A stretch of 45,917 bases of DNA from an uncultured SAR86 cluster bacterium (GCA_902514765.1 CABXSA010000005.1:1-45917), one strand, 5' to 3'; counted from the stretch's first letter, positions 1-11,168 are shown. Made by a program: numbers and translations. Notes: generated by a model not told the origin, from the letters alone.

Positions 1-229
1 CTTTTTCTTTGAAATTCGTAAGAAGCTTAATTTTAGAATTATTTAAATGAAGAATGATGTCTTCTGGGGAATTTAGCTTTTCTTTTAAATTTAAATATCC
101 TATAAGTCTATATATAAGGCCGCTATCAAGAACATTCCAACCTAATTTTTCTGCAAGAGAAAATGCGAGCGTTCCTTTTCCTACTCCGCTAGGACCGTCT
201 ATGGTAATAATATTTTTAAACTCTTTCAA
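1..229 (-). CDS. cmk: Cytidylate kinase, partial (3' end lies outside the window); probable TTG start overlapping the end of aroA
   Basis: Minus-strand translation [47 protein letters not shown]... carries the P-loop and start of CMP kinase; placed directly downstream of aroA. Confidence 0.85.
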   Translation of the reverse strand, partial: MKEFKNIITIDGPSGVGKGTLAFSLAEKLGWNVLDSGLIYRLIGYLNLKEKLNSPEDIILHLNNSKIKLLTNFKEK

Positions 230-1523
230 AGTTACATCCTAGCTTTTTTCCTAGATCTATAAATTCAGGAAATGAGGTATTGATACTCTCTGGAGAAGAA
301 ATTTCAATCGAAGAGCTGCTATTTAAACCCGCAATAGCAAAGGACATTGCGATTCGGTGATCATAATATGTTTCGGCTAAAAAATGTGGCGTCTTAAAGT
401 CTTGACCTCTTCCCTCAATGCAAAATTTGTTGCCACTAAAGAAGTTTTTTATTTTCATTTTGTTTAATCCTTCCTGCATGGCTTTTAGCCTGTCACTTTC
501 TTTGTGTTTGAGTTCCTGTATGTTATCAAAACTAGATGTACCCTCAGCAAAGGAACTGGCTATGAATAATATAGGTAACTCGTCAATTAAATTTGGGACA
601 TCTTCTGATGTAACTTCGCAGGCAATTAACGGGGAACTTTTGACTTTCATATCGGCGACTGGTTCTTTTCCGAATAGAGAGTTATTAAATACTTTGATAT
701 TTGCACCCATTTCAACCAACTTATTCAAAAGAGCAATTCTAGAAGGATTTAACCCTACGTCTTTAAGAGTAATTTCAGAATTTTTTGAAATTAAAGAGGC
801 AACTATATAAAAAGCTGAAGACGAGAAGTCTCCAGGAATTTGGATATTTTGTGCATTGAAGTTCTTTGTTTTTTCTAAAGTTGTTTCGGTTTTGGAATAA
901 GAAATATTTGCTCCAAAATATTCAAACATTCTTTCTGTATGATCTCTTGATACTGATTTTTCAGTTATTTTTGTTTTGCCATCTGCTCCTAAACCAGCAA
1001 ACAAAATTGCAGATTTTACCTGTGCGCTTGCTATTTGCATCTCATAGTTTATTCCCTTAATTTTTTTTGTTGGAATAATATTAATTGGCAAAGTATCCAT
1101 CTGTGAACCAGAAATATTTGCTCCCATTTCTACCAAAGGATCTAATATTCTTTTCATTGGTCTTTTAGAAAGCGATTCGTCACCTGATAAGCTTGAAGAA
1201 AAATCTTGAGATGACAGTAAACCTGACATTAATCTCAATCCTGTTCCAGAATTTCCAAAATAAAGTTGGCTATCTGATTTTTGTAAACCTTTAAAGCCCT
1301 TACCCTCTACAAAATAACAGTCGCTTTCTTTATAAATATTAATACCTAACTGCCTTAAAGAATTTAAAGTATTCATTACATCTTCACTTTCCTGAAGATT
1401 GGCAATCTTTGAAATCCCCTCTGATATAGATGCGCATATCAATGCCCTGTGGGAGATTGATTTATCTCCAGGAATTCTAATTTTTCCATTTAGATTCATG
1501 GACGGTTTTGAAATGAGTTTCAT
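216..1523 (-). CDS. aroA: 3-phosphoshikimate 1-carboxyvinyltransferase (EPSP synthase)
   Basis: ORF 435 aa; [29 protein letters not shown] and [10 protein letters not shown] motifs. Confidence 0.96.
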   Translation of the reverse strand: MKLISKPSMNLNGKIRIPGDKSISHRALICASISEGISKIANLQESEDVMNTLNSLRQLGINIYKESDCYFVEGKGFKGLQKSDSQLYFGNSGTGLRLMSGLLSSQDFSSSLSGDESLSKRPMKRILDPLVEMGANISGSQMDTLPINIIPTKKIKGINYEMQIASAQVKSAILFAGLGADGKTKITEKSVSRDHTERMFEYFGANISYSKTETTLEKTKNFNAQNIQIPGDFSSSAFYIVASLISKNSEITLKDVGLNPSRIALLNKLVEMGANIKVFNNSLFGKEPVADMKVKSSPLIACEVTSEDVPNLIDELPILFIASSFAEGTSSFDNIQELKHKESDRLKAMQEGLNKMKIKNFFSGNKFCIEGRGQDFKTPHFLAETYYDHRIAMSFAIAGLNSSSSIEISSPESINTSFPEFIDLGKKLGCNFERV

Positions 1524-2383
1524 CTATTTAAAGATTCTTTAGTTTTTTTAATTTTTTTTAGGTGTGCTTCTAACTTATTTCCTTCGTCTTTAAGAATAAA
1601 GTTTTTAATTTTATCAAGTTCCTTTTCAATATCCTTTATATCCTTCAATATATTCTTCTTGTTTAAAGAAAAAATATTTTCCCACATTTGAGGATCACTT
1701 TCTGCAATCCTGGTGAAATCTTTTAATCCACCACCTATAAATTTTTTATATTCAGATGCTTTTCTTTTTGAAAAAAGAGCGATCAAGCTGAATGCAATGA
1801 TATGAGGGAGGTGACTGGTTAAAGAAAAAATTTTGTCATGTAGTTTTGGATTTAGATTATGAGTTTTTGACCCTAACTCAAACCAAAATTCTTTGCATTT
1901 TTGTAAAGTAGGAATGGTTAATCCTTTATGCTTGGAAATTATTGAAATTTTATCTTTAAATAGGTCTTCACTTGAATTTAAGAATCCGCTTTTTTCAGAC
2001 CCTGCAATCGGATGGGATAAAATAAATTTTGCTTCAAGTTTGTTCTTTTTAATTTTATTGAGTAAAGACTTTTTTACACTAGTGCAGTCAGTAATAAAGT
2101 CAGCTTTATAAAAAAAATCTAGATATTTATCAAAATTACTAAGAATAACTTTAGGAGCTAGAGCAACTATTACAAAAAGTTTTTTTGTGCTATCAATCTT
2201 TTCGGAACTACCAATTATAATTTTTGATTTTTTTGCATAATTTAAATGGGATTTATTCTTTTCAATAGCTAGAACCTCAAAGCCATTTTTTGACAATCTT
2301 TTTGCTATAGAACCTCCAATCAAACCAAGACCAATAATTAAAAACTGAATCTTTTTTTTATTTTTTAGAAAGGTCTTTTTCAT
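1520..2383 (-). CDS. tyrA: Prephenate dehydrogenase
   Basis: GLGLIGGSIAKRL nucleotide-binding motif, HPIAGSEKSG motif; located in an aromatic amino-acid operon. Confidence 0.88.
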   Translation of the reverse strand: MKKTFLKNKKKIQFLIIGLGLIGGSIAKRLSKNGFEVLAIEKNKSHLNYAKKSKIIIGSSEKIDSTKKLFVIVALAPKVILSNFDKYLDFFYKADFITDCTSVKKSLLNKIKKNKLEAKFILSHPIAGSEKSGFLNSSEDLFKDKISIISKHKGLTIPTLQKCKEFWFELGSKTHNLNPKLHDKIFSLTSHLPHIIAFSLIALFSKRKASEYKKFIGGGLKDFTRIAESDPQMWENIFSLNKKNILKDIKDIEKELDKIKNFILKDEGNKLEAHLKKIKKTKESLNR

Positions 2384-3485
2384 AATCCTCTAATACTTGG
2401 AGAAAAAAATCCATCTCGTCTTCTGTACCAATGGAAACTCTCAAATGCCGAGGCATTTCGTATACTTTTAATGATCTGAGGATAACTCCCTTTTCTAAAA
2501 AGTATTGAAAAGCAACATCAGAGTCTTGCTTGGCATCAAAAGAAATAAAATTTCCCCAAGATTCGATAAAGTTGTAATCAAGATTAGTGAAGGCTTTTTT
2601 TACTCTGTCCATACCGGAAGAATTAATTTTTACAGATTTATTAATGTGTTCTTGATCAGAGAGAGCAACTTTTCCTAAATCTAAGGCAAGTGAATTTGCA
2701 TTAAAAGGCTGTCTGACTCTATTAAGATAGTCAGACAACTCAGGATTTGAAACGCAAAAGCCTAATCTTAATGCTGCCAATCCATGAGCTTTAGAAAAGC
2801 TTCTTGAGATCACTAAATTAGGATGATCATCAACTAATGAAAAAGGAATATCAAACTCTGAACCTTCTATATATTCGTAATAAGCTTGATCAAGAAAGAC
2901 CAAAATATCGTCAGGTAAATTATCCAAAAAATCATTAATCTCTAGAAGAGTTTTTGCTGTTCCGGTAGGATTATTTGGAGAGGCTATAAAAACAACTTTT
3001 GTATTGTCGTCTATTAGATCGATCATTAATTCCAAATCATGACCCCAATTTTTTGCTTTAGATTTTACTGGAAAAGCTCCAGTTGCTTTTATAGCTAATG
3101 GGTAAATGGCAAAACCATGTTGTGAATAAATTGCTTTTTTTCCTTCTCCCAAAAAACACCTAGAGACGAACTCAATTAAATCATTAGAGCCATTACCTAT
3201 TGTTATTTGTTTTGGATCAACACTATATTTTTTTGATATAGCTTTCTTTAATTCGTAAGCGTTTCCATCAGGGTATCGGTTTAATTCGGATGAAAAGCTA
3301 TTAATTTTTCCTTGAAGCAAATCTAAAGCCTTTGGGCTTGGTCCTAAAGGATTTTCATTACTGGCAAGTTTGATCATTTTTTTTAGACCTAATTTCTTTT
3401 GAGTATGTTCCAAAGGTAATCCTGGTTCGTAGGGTTTTAGTCCAAGAACACCCTGATTAAGATTTTCTAGAAATGAATTCTTCAT
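2358..3485 (-). CDS. hisC: Histidinol-phosphate / aromatic aminotransferase
   Basis: KLASNENPLGPSPKA, PNNPTGT, RSFSKAHGLAALRLG PLP-binding motifs. Confidence 0.92.
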   Translation of the reverse strand: MKNSFLENLNQGVLGLKPYEPGLPLEHTQKKLGLKKMIKLASNENPLGPSPKALDLLQGKINSFSSELNRYPDGNAYELKKAISKKYSVDPKQITIGNGSNDLIEFVSRCFLGEGKKAIYSQHGFAIYPLAIKATGAFPVKSKAKNWGHDLELMIDLIDDNTKVVFIASPNNPTGTAKTLLEINDFLDNLPDDILVFLDQAYYEYIEGSEFDIPFSLVDDHPNLVISRSFSKAHGLAALRLGFCVSNPELSDYLNRVRQPFNANSLALDLGKVALSDQEHINKSVKINSSGMDRVKKAFTNLDYNFIESWGNFISFDAKQDSDVAFQYFLEKGVILRSLKVYEMPRHLRVSIGTEDEMDFFLQVLEDYEKDLSKK

Positions 3486-3488
3486 AGA

Positions 3489-4577
3489 TTAATATGCCGC
3501 TGGATAGGAACCTAAGACTTTTAGGTCATAACTAACTTTTTGAAGTTCTCTAAATAATTTTAAGACATTTTTATCTGAAGCATGTCCATAGAACTCTAAA
3601 AAGAAAGAATATTGCCATTTATTTTTCTTAACCGGCCTAGATAAGATATTTGTAAGATTGATTTTATTCTTATTTAGTATCTGTAGAACTTTTAACAAGG
3701 CTCCCTGTTCGTTATTTAAACTTAAGCTTATCGACGTTTTATCGTCAGAAGTTTTCTCTGGAAATTCATTTCCAATTACCAAGAACCTAGTTGTATTAGT
3801 TAGTTGATCTTGAATTTTTTCTTTCAGTAGATTTAAAGAATAAATTTCAGATAAATTTTCTGGTCCAATAGACCCTTTTCCAGATTTATTCTTAATCAAC
3901 TGAGCGGCTTTAGCAGAACTTTCTGTTTCAACTATTTTTACTTTAGGAAGATTTCTACCTAACCAATTACGACATTGAGCAAGAGCCTGAGGATGTCCAT
4001 AAACGGTATTGATTTTCTTTATGTTTTTTTCAGATGAAATAAGGCAATGTTCTATAGACAATTCCAATTCTGAACAAATTTTTAAATTGCTTTCTATGAG
4101 ATTATCTAAAGATTGATTCACCATGCCTTCTATTGAATTTTCAAAAGGTAACATTCCGTAGGAATTTTTATCTTTTGCTACTTCTTTAAAAATATCTTGA
4201 ATATTTTCTGTTTCTACCTTTTCAACAGAACTTCCAAAATGCGATGCTGTTGCAATTTCTGAAAAAGTACCTTTAGGACCCAAATAATAAACTTTTATTT
4301 TTTTTTCAAGGGTAAAGCATGCTGAGATAATTTCTTTAAAAATAAATTTAATTTTTTCGGCGGGAATAGAACTTTTATTTTTCTTTTGTAGAGTCTTAAT
4401 TAAACTTGCCTCTCTATCTGGTCTATAAAATGTCTTATCACCTGATTTCTTTTTTATTTTTCCAGCATTTATAACAAGCTTGGATCTGTCATGGATGAGA
4501 TTGAGAAGCTTTTGGTCAATTTGATCAATTTCTTTTCTATTGTCGGTTAAATTATCCGGTAGATTTTTTTCAGCCAT
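3489..4577 (-). CDS. pheA: Bifunctional chorismate mutase / prephenate dehydratase
   Basis: N-terminal chorismate mutase (RKEIDQIDQKLLNLIHDRSKL), YLGPKGTFSE and PFENSIEGMVNQSLD prephenate dehydratase motifs, C-terminal ACT domain. Start set to ATG 4577 instead of the upstream TTG at 4589. Confidence 0.93.
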   Translation of the reverse strand: MAEKNLPDNLTDNRKEIDQIDQKLLNLIHDRSKLVINAGKIKKKSGDKTFYRPDREASLIKTLQKKNKSSIPAEKIKFIFKEIISACFTLEKKIKVYYLGPKGTFSEIATASHFGSSVEKVETENIQDIFKEVAKDKNSYGMLPFENSIEGMVNQSLDNLIESNLKICSELELSIEHCLISSEKNIKKINTVYGHPQALAQCRNWLGRNLPKVKIVETESSAKAAQLIKNKSGKGSIGPENLSEIYSLNLLKEKIQDQLTNTTRFLVIGNEFPEKTSDDKTSISLSLNNEQGALLKVLQILNKNKINLTNILSRPVKKNKWQYSFFLEFYGHASDKNVLKLFRELQKVSYDLKVLGSYPAAY

Positions 4578-5652
4578 TATTTTTTTCAAATTCTTTCATA
4601 AAATCTATCAAAGCATCCACTCCCTCTTCAGGAACTCCGTTGTAAATACTTGCCCTCATACCACCAACAGCCCTATGACCAGCAAGATTTAATAATCCAT
4701 TACCTTCAGAATCTTCCAAAAATTTACTGTTTAAAGAGTCTTCTTCCAACAGAAATGGAACATTCATTATAGATCTAGATTCTTTGTCAACATCATTTTT
4801 ATAAAAATCGCTTTGGTCTATGAAAGAATAAAGTTTGTTAGCTTTTGACTCATTAACATTCTTTTGGTTCGTAAGGCCCCCATTCTTTTTTAACCATTTA
4901 AAAACCATGCCCGATAAGTACCAGGCAAATGTAGGTGGGGTGTTATACATTGAGTCCGAATCAGCATAAGTCTTATATTGCATCATAGCTGGCAAACTGT
5001 CTTTTTCCTCTAAGAGATCTTTTTTTATAATAATAATAGCTAATCCAGAGGGGCCTATATTTTTTTGAGCTCCTGCGTAAAGCATACTGAATTTTGTAAC
5101 ATCAAGAGGCTCAGAAAGAATACAAGATGAGCAATCTGCAATAAGACTTTTCTTCGGAAGATTATCTAAGTTCCTTAGACAAACTCCATCGATCGTTTCA
5201 TTCAATACAAGATGAGTAAAAATAGAATCAGGATGGATTTTCCATGTATCGGGTTTTGGGTATTTTTTATAAGATAAATCTGCTGAAGATGCAGAAATTT
5301 CTACCTGTCCAAATTTCTTTGCTTCTTTAATTGCTTTCTTAGACCACTGCCCAACATCGAGATAACTGCATAAAGCTTGATTATTCTCTAAGAAATTCAT
5401 TGGAATCATTGAAAATTGCAGAGAAGCACCTCCTTGTATAAAGAGAACGTCGTAGTCATCATTTATTTCCAGTAAATCAATAAAATCCTGTTTTGCAGTT
5501 TCAGCAATCTCAACAAACTCTTTACTTCTATGACTCATTTCCATGACGGATAGACCTTTCCCTTGCCAGTCAGGTATTTCTGCTTTTAACTGATCCAAAA
5601 CCTCATTTGGAAGGGCTGCAGGTCCTGCACAAAAGTTGTAATTTCTAGACAT
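4570..5652 (-). CDS. serC: Phosphoserine aminotransferase
   Basis: NFCAGPAALP, MEMSHRSKEF, GGASLQFSMIPMN, YAGAQKNIGPSGL motifs. Confidence 0.97.
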   Translation of the reverse strand: MSRNYNFCAGPAALPNEVLDQLKAEIPDWQGKGLSVMEMSHRSKEFVEIAETAKQDFIDLLEINDDYDVLFIQGGASLQFSMIPMNFLENNQALCSYLDVGQWSKKAIKEAKKFGQVEISASSADLSYKKYPKPDTWKIHPDSIFTHLVLNETIDGVCLRNLDNLPKKSLIADCSSCILSEPLDVTKFSMLYAGAQKNIGPSGLAIIIIKKDLLEEKDSLPAMMQYKTYADSDSMYNTPPTFAWYLSGMVFKWLKKNGGLTNQKNVNESKANKLYSFIDQSDFYKNDVDKESRSIMNVPFLLEEDSLNSKFLEDSEGNGLLNLAGHRAVGGMRASIYNGVPEEGVDALIDFMKEFEKNNG

Positions 5653-5663
5653 AGATAAATTAT

Positions 5664-8186
5664 TTACGAATCAATAGCTAATGCAAGTCCATTTAAGGCC
5701 TCATCATCTTTAAGCTTGATAACTCTAACTCCTTGAGTATTTCTACCGATCAAACTAATTTCTGATACCTTGGTCCTCACAAGCATTCCTTTGTTAGTGA
5801 TGAGAATAACTTCGTCCATTTCGCTTACTTCCTTAGCAGAAATTAAGCTCCCATTTCTATCGGAAGTTTGCATGGCTATAACGCCTTTAGCTCCTCTTTT
5901 GGTTTTTCTAAAATCATTAACTTTTGATCTTTTCCCATACCCATTTTCTGAAACGGTTAATATCTCAGATTCTTTAGAAGGTTTTAATAAAGAAATTACT
6001 TTTTGGTCTACGTCTAAAGTAATGCCTTTTACTCCTCGAGTGTCTCTACCCATAGATCTAGCATCTACCTCATTAAAAAATACTGCCTTTCCTGCATTAG
6101 AAACAACCATTAAATCAGCACTGCCATCGGTCAAAAGAGTTCCGACAAGTTCGTCATTATCGTCAAGTTTTATTGCTCGCTTGCCATTCTTTCTAGGTTT
6201 CTTAAATTCTGATAGGGGAGTTTTTTTAACTATCCCATTTTGGGTAGCCATGAATACATAGGCTTCACCCTCAAAAGACTCTACATCTAAAAGGCTAGTA
6301 ACTCTTTCCGATTCATCCAAATCTATTAAATTTACAAGAGGTCTTCCTTTTGCTGTTCTAGAGGCTTGTGGAATTTCATAAACTTTAAGCCAATAAACTT
6401 TTCCTAGGTTTGAAAAACATAAAAGAGTTCTGTGAGTATTGGCAACTATTAATTGTTCAACAAAATCCTCATCTTTAACTGATGCCGCTGTTTTACCCAT
6501 GCCGCCTCTTCTTTGGGATTGATATACCTCAAGAGGTTGGGTTTTTGCATATCCCATATTCGAAATGGTAACAACCATATCTTCAGGTTTGATTAAATCT
6601 TCAGTGGAAAGATCTAATTTATCTTCGATAGGAGTTTTTCTTTCGTCGCCAAATTCTTCTTTAACAGATAACAGCTCTTCTTCAATTACTTCTTGTAATC
6701 TTAAAGGATTTTCTAGAATTTCATTCAAAGCAGCAATGTCTCGAAGAACCTCTTCATACTCTTTAATTAAATTATCTTGTTCTAAGCCTGTAAGTCTTTG
6801 TAGTCTTAAATCGAGAATAGCTTGAGCTTGTTTTGAAGAAAGTTTGTAGCTCGAACCTGAAAGACCAAAGTCTTCAAATATATCCTCAGGACGAGTATCA
6901 ATTGAACCTGCTTTTTTTAATAAATTATTTATCAAAGTAGATTTCCATTTTTTAGCTAGCAGCTTACTTTTAGCTTCATTAGGATCTTTGGATTTTTTTA
7001 TTAAATCAATTATTTGATCAATGTTTGATAGGGCAATTGTTAAGCCTTCTAAAATATGACCTCTATCTTTTGACTTTGCTAAATCAAAAGCTGTTCTTCT
7101 TGAGACAACAGACCGTCTGTGACTTAAGAATATTTCAAGAAGCTCCTTTAAATTTAAAACTTTTGGAACTCGGTCGACAATAGCGACATTGTTTATGCCA
7201 AAAGAGGTTTCTAGTTGAGACTGAGCATATAAATTATTCAAAATTACTTCAGGATTTTGACCAATTTTGAGATCTACTACTATTCTGACCCCTTCTCTGT
7301 CCGATTCATCTCGAATTTCAGATATACCTTCAATCTTTTTGTCTTTTGAAAGGTCTGCAATTTTTTCTACCAAGTTGGCTTTATTTACCTGATAGGGAAT
7401 TTCAGAAATTATTAATCTACTTTTTTCATTTTTCCCATTTTCAATTTCTACTTTTGCTCTCAGAACAACTTTTCCTCTTCCGGTCTTGGCAGCTTCAATA
7501 GCGCCCGCCTTTCCATTTATGATTCCTCCTGTTGGAAAGTCAGGTCCAGGAATTATAGCTACCAATTCATCAATGGATATTTCTGGATTTTTTAAAATTG
7601 CTAAAGCTCCATCAATTGTTTCACTCAAATTGTGGGGAAGAATGTTGGTGGCTAATCCTACAGCTATACCAGAAGATCCATTAACCAATAAATTAGGATA
7701 TGATGCTGGGAGTACTTCTGGAATTAATTCCGTTCCGTCGTAATTCTCAACATAATTGACAGTTTCCTTGTTTATATCGTTTAGAAGAGCATTGCTAATT
7801 TTAGCCATCCGGGCTTCGGTATATCTCATGGCTGCTGCGCCATCACCGTCCATAGAACCAAAATTTCCCTGACCGTCAACTAAGGGGTAACGTAGGCTAA
7901 ATTCTTGAGCCATTCTAACCACTGTTTGATAGATTGCTGAGTCTCCATGAGGGTGATATTTACCCATCACCTCCCCAACAATTCTTGCAGATTTCAAATG
8001 GGGTCTATTCCATTCGTTATTTAGCCTGAACATAGCATAAAGAGTTCTTCTGTGAACAGGTTTTAAACCATCTCTTGCGTCAGGCAAAGCTCTTCCAACG
8101 ATTACACTCATTGCGTAATCCATATAAGAACTCTTTAATTCATCCGTAATATTTACGGGAATTACATCTTCAGTTATGTCATCCAT
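5664..8186 (-). CDS. gyrA: DNA gyrase subunit A
   Basis: 840 aa; [51 protein letters not shown], GyrA box QRRGGMGK. Confidence 0.98.
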   Translation of the reverse strand: MDDITEDVIPVNITDELKSSYMDYAMSVIVGRALPDARDGLKPVHRRTLYAMFRLNNEWNRPHLKSARIVGEVMGKYHPHGDSAIYQTVVRMAQEFSLRYPLVDGQGNFGSMDGDGAAAMRYTEARMAKISNALLNDINKETVNYVENYDGTELIPEVLPASYPNLLVNGSSGIAVGLATNILPHNLSETIDGALAILKNPEISIDELVAIIPGPDFPTGGIINGKAGAIEAAKTGRGKVVLRAKVEIENGKNEKSRLIISEIPYQVNKANLVEKIADLSKDKKIEGISEIRDESDREGVRIVVDLKIGQNPEVILNNLYAQSQLETSFGINNVAIVDRVPKVLNLKELLEIFLSHRRSVVSRRTAFDLAKSKDRGHILEGLTIALSNIDQIIDLIKKSKDPNEAKSKLLAKKWKSTLINNLLKKAGSIDTRPEDIFEDFGLSGSSYKLSSKQAQAILDLRLQRLTGLEQDNLIKEYEEVLRDIAALNEILENPLRLQEVIEEELLSVKEEFGDERKTPIEDKLDLSTEDLIKPEDMVVTISNMGYAKTQPLEVYQSQRRGGMGKTAASVKDEDFVEQLIVANTHRTLLCFSNLGKVYWLKVYEIPQASRTAKGRPLVNLIDLDESERVTSLLDVESFEGEAYVFMATQNGIVKKTPLSEFKKPRKNGKRAIKLDDNDELVGTLLTDGSADLMVVSNAGKAVFFNEVDARSMGRDTRGVKGITLDVDQKVISLLKPSKESEILTVSENGYGKRSKVNDFRKTKRGAKGVIAMQTSDRNGSLISAKEVSEMDEVILITNKGMLVRTKVSEISLIGRNTQGVRVIKLKDDEALNGLALAIDS

Positions 8187-8215
8187 AGAGAAAAGTTAAT
8201 GAAAAACTAATGAAA

Positions 8216-8244
8216 TTTATATTAAAAAATAGTGGCTCATTCAA
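8216..8244 (-). promoter_or_regulatory. Putative sigma70-type promoter for gyrA
   Basis: Minus strand TTGAAT - 17 bp - TATAAA, about 30 bp upstream of the gyrA ATG (8186). Confidence 0.45.
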
Positions 8245-8294
8245 AACCATTATTTTAACATTTTATGGGTGTTTTAGCTCTTAAAAATGGGTCC

Positions 8295-9698
8295 TTAAGT
8301 TTTAAATTCAGAGACCAAAGTTGAGATGGATTCTTTAGCATCTCCAAACAACATTCTTGAATTTTCTTTGAGGAAAAGTGGGTTATCTATGCCTGCGAAA
8401 CCTGCAGCCATACTTCTCTTTAAAACGAATACCGTCTTTGCTCTGTCGACTTCAATCACTGGCATTCCGTATATAGGGCTTCCTTCATTTTCCCTTGCAT
8501 CCGGATTTACAACATCATTTGCCCCAATGACTATGCACACATCAACAGTATCCATTAAGGGGTTTACATCATCTGGTTCAGCTAAAACATCATAGGAAAC
8601 ATTTGCCTCAGCAAGAAGAACATTCATGTGTCCAGGCATTCTGCCAGCAACAGGATGAATGGCATATTTGACTTCGCAACCGTTATCTTCAAGTAACTCG
8701 CCTAATTCCCTTACAACATGTTGTGCTTGAGAGACTGCCATTCCATAACCAGGAACAACTAAAACAGAATTTGCAGCTTCTAGAATTAGATAAGCATCCT
8801 CAGCTGTAATAGGTTTAACCTCTCCTTGAATTTGCCCACTTCCTTCCGAAGATGAAGAAGCAGCACCAAAACCACCAAACAGAACATTTGATAGAGATCT
8901 GTTCATTGCCTTACACATGATATTAGTAAGAATAAGTCCACTTGCTCCAACCAAAGCACCAGCAACTATAAGTACGTTGTTATTAATTACAAAACCTGCT
9001 GAGGAAGCTGCAAGCCCAGAGTAACTATTTAACAAAGCAATGACTACTGGCATATCAGCTCCGCCAATTGGTGCAGTTAAAAGCACGCCCAATATCAAAG
9101 TCACGCCAATAAGAATAAAGAGAATAGTCTGAGAGGAAATATTCAATAAGCCTGTTGATATGATTAATTCAAGAACTAAGAGCAAGGCAACCAATAATAA
9201 AGCTGATAAAACAAATCTTTGGCCAAACAGGATAAGCGGCTTACCGGAAATAATTTCGGATAACTTACCAAAAGCTACAAGACTTCCTGAGAATGTTATT
9301 CCGCCTATTAGAACAGTAAATGAAATTGCGATTATCTGAATAAGAGTCGAACTGGATGGGTTAACAAATTCAGCAACACCAACCAGAAGACTAGCAATTC
9401 CTCCAAAACCATTGAACAAAGCGACTAATTCTGGCATTGAGGTCATTTTGACGAGCGAAGAAGCCAAAACTCCAACAATCAAACCACCAATAAGAGCTAC
9501 TAATAAATACTCATAAGCAATGATTTCGTTTTGAGCCAGGGTAACTAAGATTGCAATCAACATCCCTGATGCAGAAACAAGATTTCCTCTTTGAGCAGTC
9601 TCTGGTGAGCTCAACATTTTTAAACCAAAAATAAATAAAATTGAAGCAAAAATGTAAGCTAAATTTACAAAAATTGAAGATTGAAAAAAAGCGATCAT
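8295..9698 (-). CDS. pntB: NAD(P) transhydrogenase subunit beta
   Basis: Membrane domain plus C-terminal NADP domain with VPGYGMAVSQAQHVVRELGELLEDNGCEVKYAIHPVAGRMPGHMNVLLAEA. Confidence 0.96.
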   Translation of the reverse strand: MIAFFQSSIFVNLAYIFASILFIFGLKMLSSPETAQRGNLVSASGMLIAILVTLAQNEIIAYEYLLVALIGGLIVGVLASSLVKMTSMPELVALFNGFGGIASLLVGVAEFVNPSSSTLIQIIAISFTVLIGGITFSGSLVAFGKLSEIISGKPLILFGQRFVLSALLLVALLLVLELIISTGLLNISSQTILFILIGVTLILGVLLTAPIGGADMPVVIALLNSYSGLAASSAGFVINNNVLIVAGALVGASGLILTNIMCKAMNRSLSNVLFGGFGAASSSSEGSGQIQGEVKPITAEDAYLILEAANSVLVVPGYGMAVSQAQHVVRELGELLEDNGCEVKYAIHPVAGRMPGHMNVLLAEANVSYDVLAEPDDVNPLMDTVDVCIVIGANDVVNPDARENEGSPIYGMPVIEVDRAKTVFVLKRSMAAGFAGIDNPLFLKENSRMLFGDAKESISTLVSEFKT

Positions 9699-9982
9699 TT
9701 TTTCTTAAACATTTTTAACATTCTGTTGGTTACCAAATAACCTCCAACAACATTTATAGAAGCAAAGAAAACAGCAAAAGTACCCACTAATACTGATGAA
9801 AAAGTACCCTCTCCTCCTGAGGCTAAAAGAGCTCCAACAATAGTAATTCCTGATATCGCATTTGCTCCTGACATCAGAGGAGTATGAAGTGTTGATGGCA
9901 CTTTATTGATTAACTCAAATCCTAAAAATATTGAGAGTACAAGAACAAATAAAAGCAAAACTAATAAAGCTTGGGATTCCAT
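9695..9982 (-). CDS. pntAB: NAD(P) transhydrogenase subunit alpha part 2 (membrane segment)
   Basis: 95 aa; VPSTLHTPLMSGANAISGITIVGAL motif; 4-bp overlap with pntB. Confidence 0.93.
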   Translation of the reverse strand: MESQALLVLLLFVLVLSIFLGFELINKVPSTLHTPLMSGANAISGITIVGALLASGGEGTFSSVLVGTFAVFFASINVVGGYLVTNRMLKMFKKK

Positions 9983-11110
9983 TTAGTTCATTATCTCCTT
10001 TATAGTTTTGTTTATATATTCATTTTCATGAGAAACAAGGCAAATTGATAGAATTTCGTCTTTAATATCAAGGTTTAGTTTTTTCTCTTCTTCATTCCAA
10101 AACTCATCAATCAAATTGAATACATTTGAAGAATAAACTTGGCTTGAGTGGAAAGGAAGTTCGCCAGGGAGATTAGTATTACCAACTATTCTTACGCCAT
10201 TTAAATTAACGGTTTCATTTGGGACAGATCCTTCAACATTACCTCCCGTTCCAACAGCCATATCTACAATTACTGAACCTTGGCTCATGGCAGAAACCAT
10301 TTCACTTGTAACAAGTGTGGGAGCCGGCCTACCAAAGACTTGTGCAGTGGTGATTACGATATCGGAAGAAGCACAAACTTTTTTCATCCCTTCTCTTTGC
10401 GTTTCTATTTGTTCTGGAGTTAATTCTTTTGCATATCCCTGTTCAGTCTCTCCTGTTTCTCCAATATCTATTTTTACAAAACGAGCTCCCAATGATTTAA
10501 CTTGTTCTTCTACCACAGGTCGAGTGTCAAAAGCTTCAACCTTTGCACCTAATCTTTTCGCCGTTGCAATTGCTTGGAGTCCAGCGACTCCTACGCCAAT
10601 TATAAATACTTTTGAAGGGGAGATTGTACCTGCAGCAGTCATCATCATCGGTAATGCTTTTTGGAGCTCTTGAGAGGCAATTATGACTGCAGAGTATCCA
10701 GCCAAATTTGCTTGTGAGCTTAAGGCATCCATCTTTTGAGCTCTTGTGATTCTGGGAACAAGTTCCATGCTGACAGCTGATATGTTTTTTTCTTTTATTT
10801 TTTTAACAAGAGATTTTTCGTTAAAAGGGTCAAGAAAACTTACCAATAAGGTACTCTGATTTATTTTATCCAGTTCTTCCTCTGTTAGATTTCTAACACT
10901 ACAAATTATTTCGGCTAAAGCAAAACCTTCGTCACGGTTTAATGTTTTTACCCCAAGATCTTCGAATCCTTTATCGCTGGTTCCAAGGTGTTCAGCATAA
11001 GATTTTTCTATTGAAACATTCAAGCCTTTATCTAAGAATTTTTTAGCAGATTCCAAGGTTAAAGAAACTCTAGTCTCAACTTCAGGTTCTTTAGGAAAAA
11101 AAATATTCAT
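9983..11110 (-). CDS. pntAA: NAD(P) transhydrogenase subunit alpha part 1 (NAD-binding)
   Basis: AlaDH/PNT domain; SSQANLAGYSAVI, GVGVAGLQAIATAKRLGAKVEAFDTRP, DMAVGTGGNVE. Confidence 0.95.
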   Translation of the reverse strand: MNIFFPKEPEVETRVSLTLESAKKFLDKGLNVSIEKSYAEHLGTSDKGFEDLGVKTLNRDEGFALAEIICSVRNLTEEELDKINQSTLLVSFLDPFNEKSLVKKIKEKNISAVSMELVPRITRAQKMDALSSQANLAGYSAVIIASQELQKALPMMMTAAGTISPSKVFIIGVGVAGLQAIATAKRLGAKVEAFDTRPVVEEQVKSLGARFVKIDIGETGETEQGYAKELTPEQIETQREGMKKVCASSDIVITTAQVFGRPAPTLVTSEMVSAMSQGSVIVDMAVGTGGNVEGSVPNETVNLNGVRIVGNTNLPGELPFHSSQVYSSNVFNLIDEFWNEEEKKLNLDIKDEILSICLVSHENEYINKTIKEIMN

Positions 11111-11147
11111 ATAAGTTTCTTAGACTTTAATTTGAAATGCAGTATAA

Positions 11148-11166
11148 ATCTAACATAATGTTAGAT
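11148..11166. promoter_or_regulatory. 19-bp dyad (ATCTAACAT-A-ATGTTAGAT), candidate operator between divergent pntAA and ubiG
   Basis: Perfect 9-bp inverted repeat around a single central base, ending 2 bp before the ubiG ATG (11169). Confidence 0.5.
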
Positions 11167-11168
11167 AA

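Noticed and set aside
418-810. 130-aa plus-strand ORF inside aroA
   Set aside because: Antisense to a clear aroA coding sequence; no recognisable protein features.
5770-6261. 163-aa plus-strand ORF inside gyrA
   Set aside because: Antisense shadow ORF of gyrA; composition reflects the opposite strand's codons.
10287-10673. 128-aa plus-strand ORF inside pntAA
   Set aside because: Antisense to conserved pntAA; no independent evidence.
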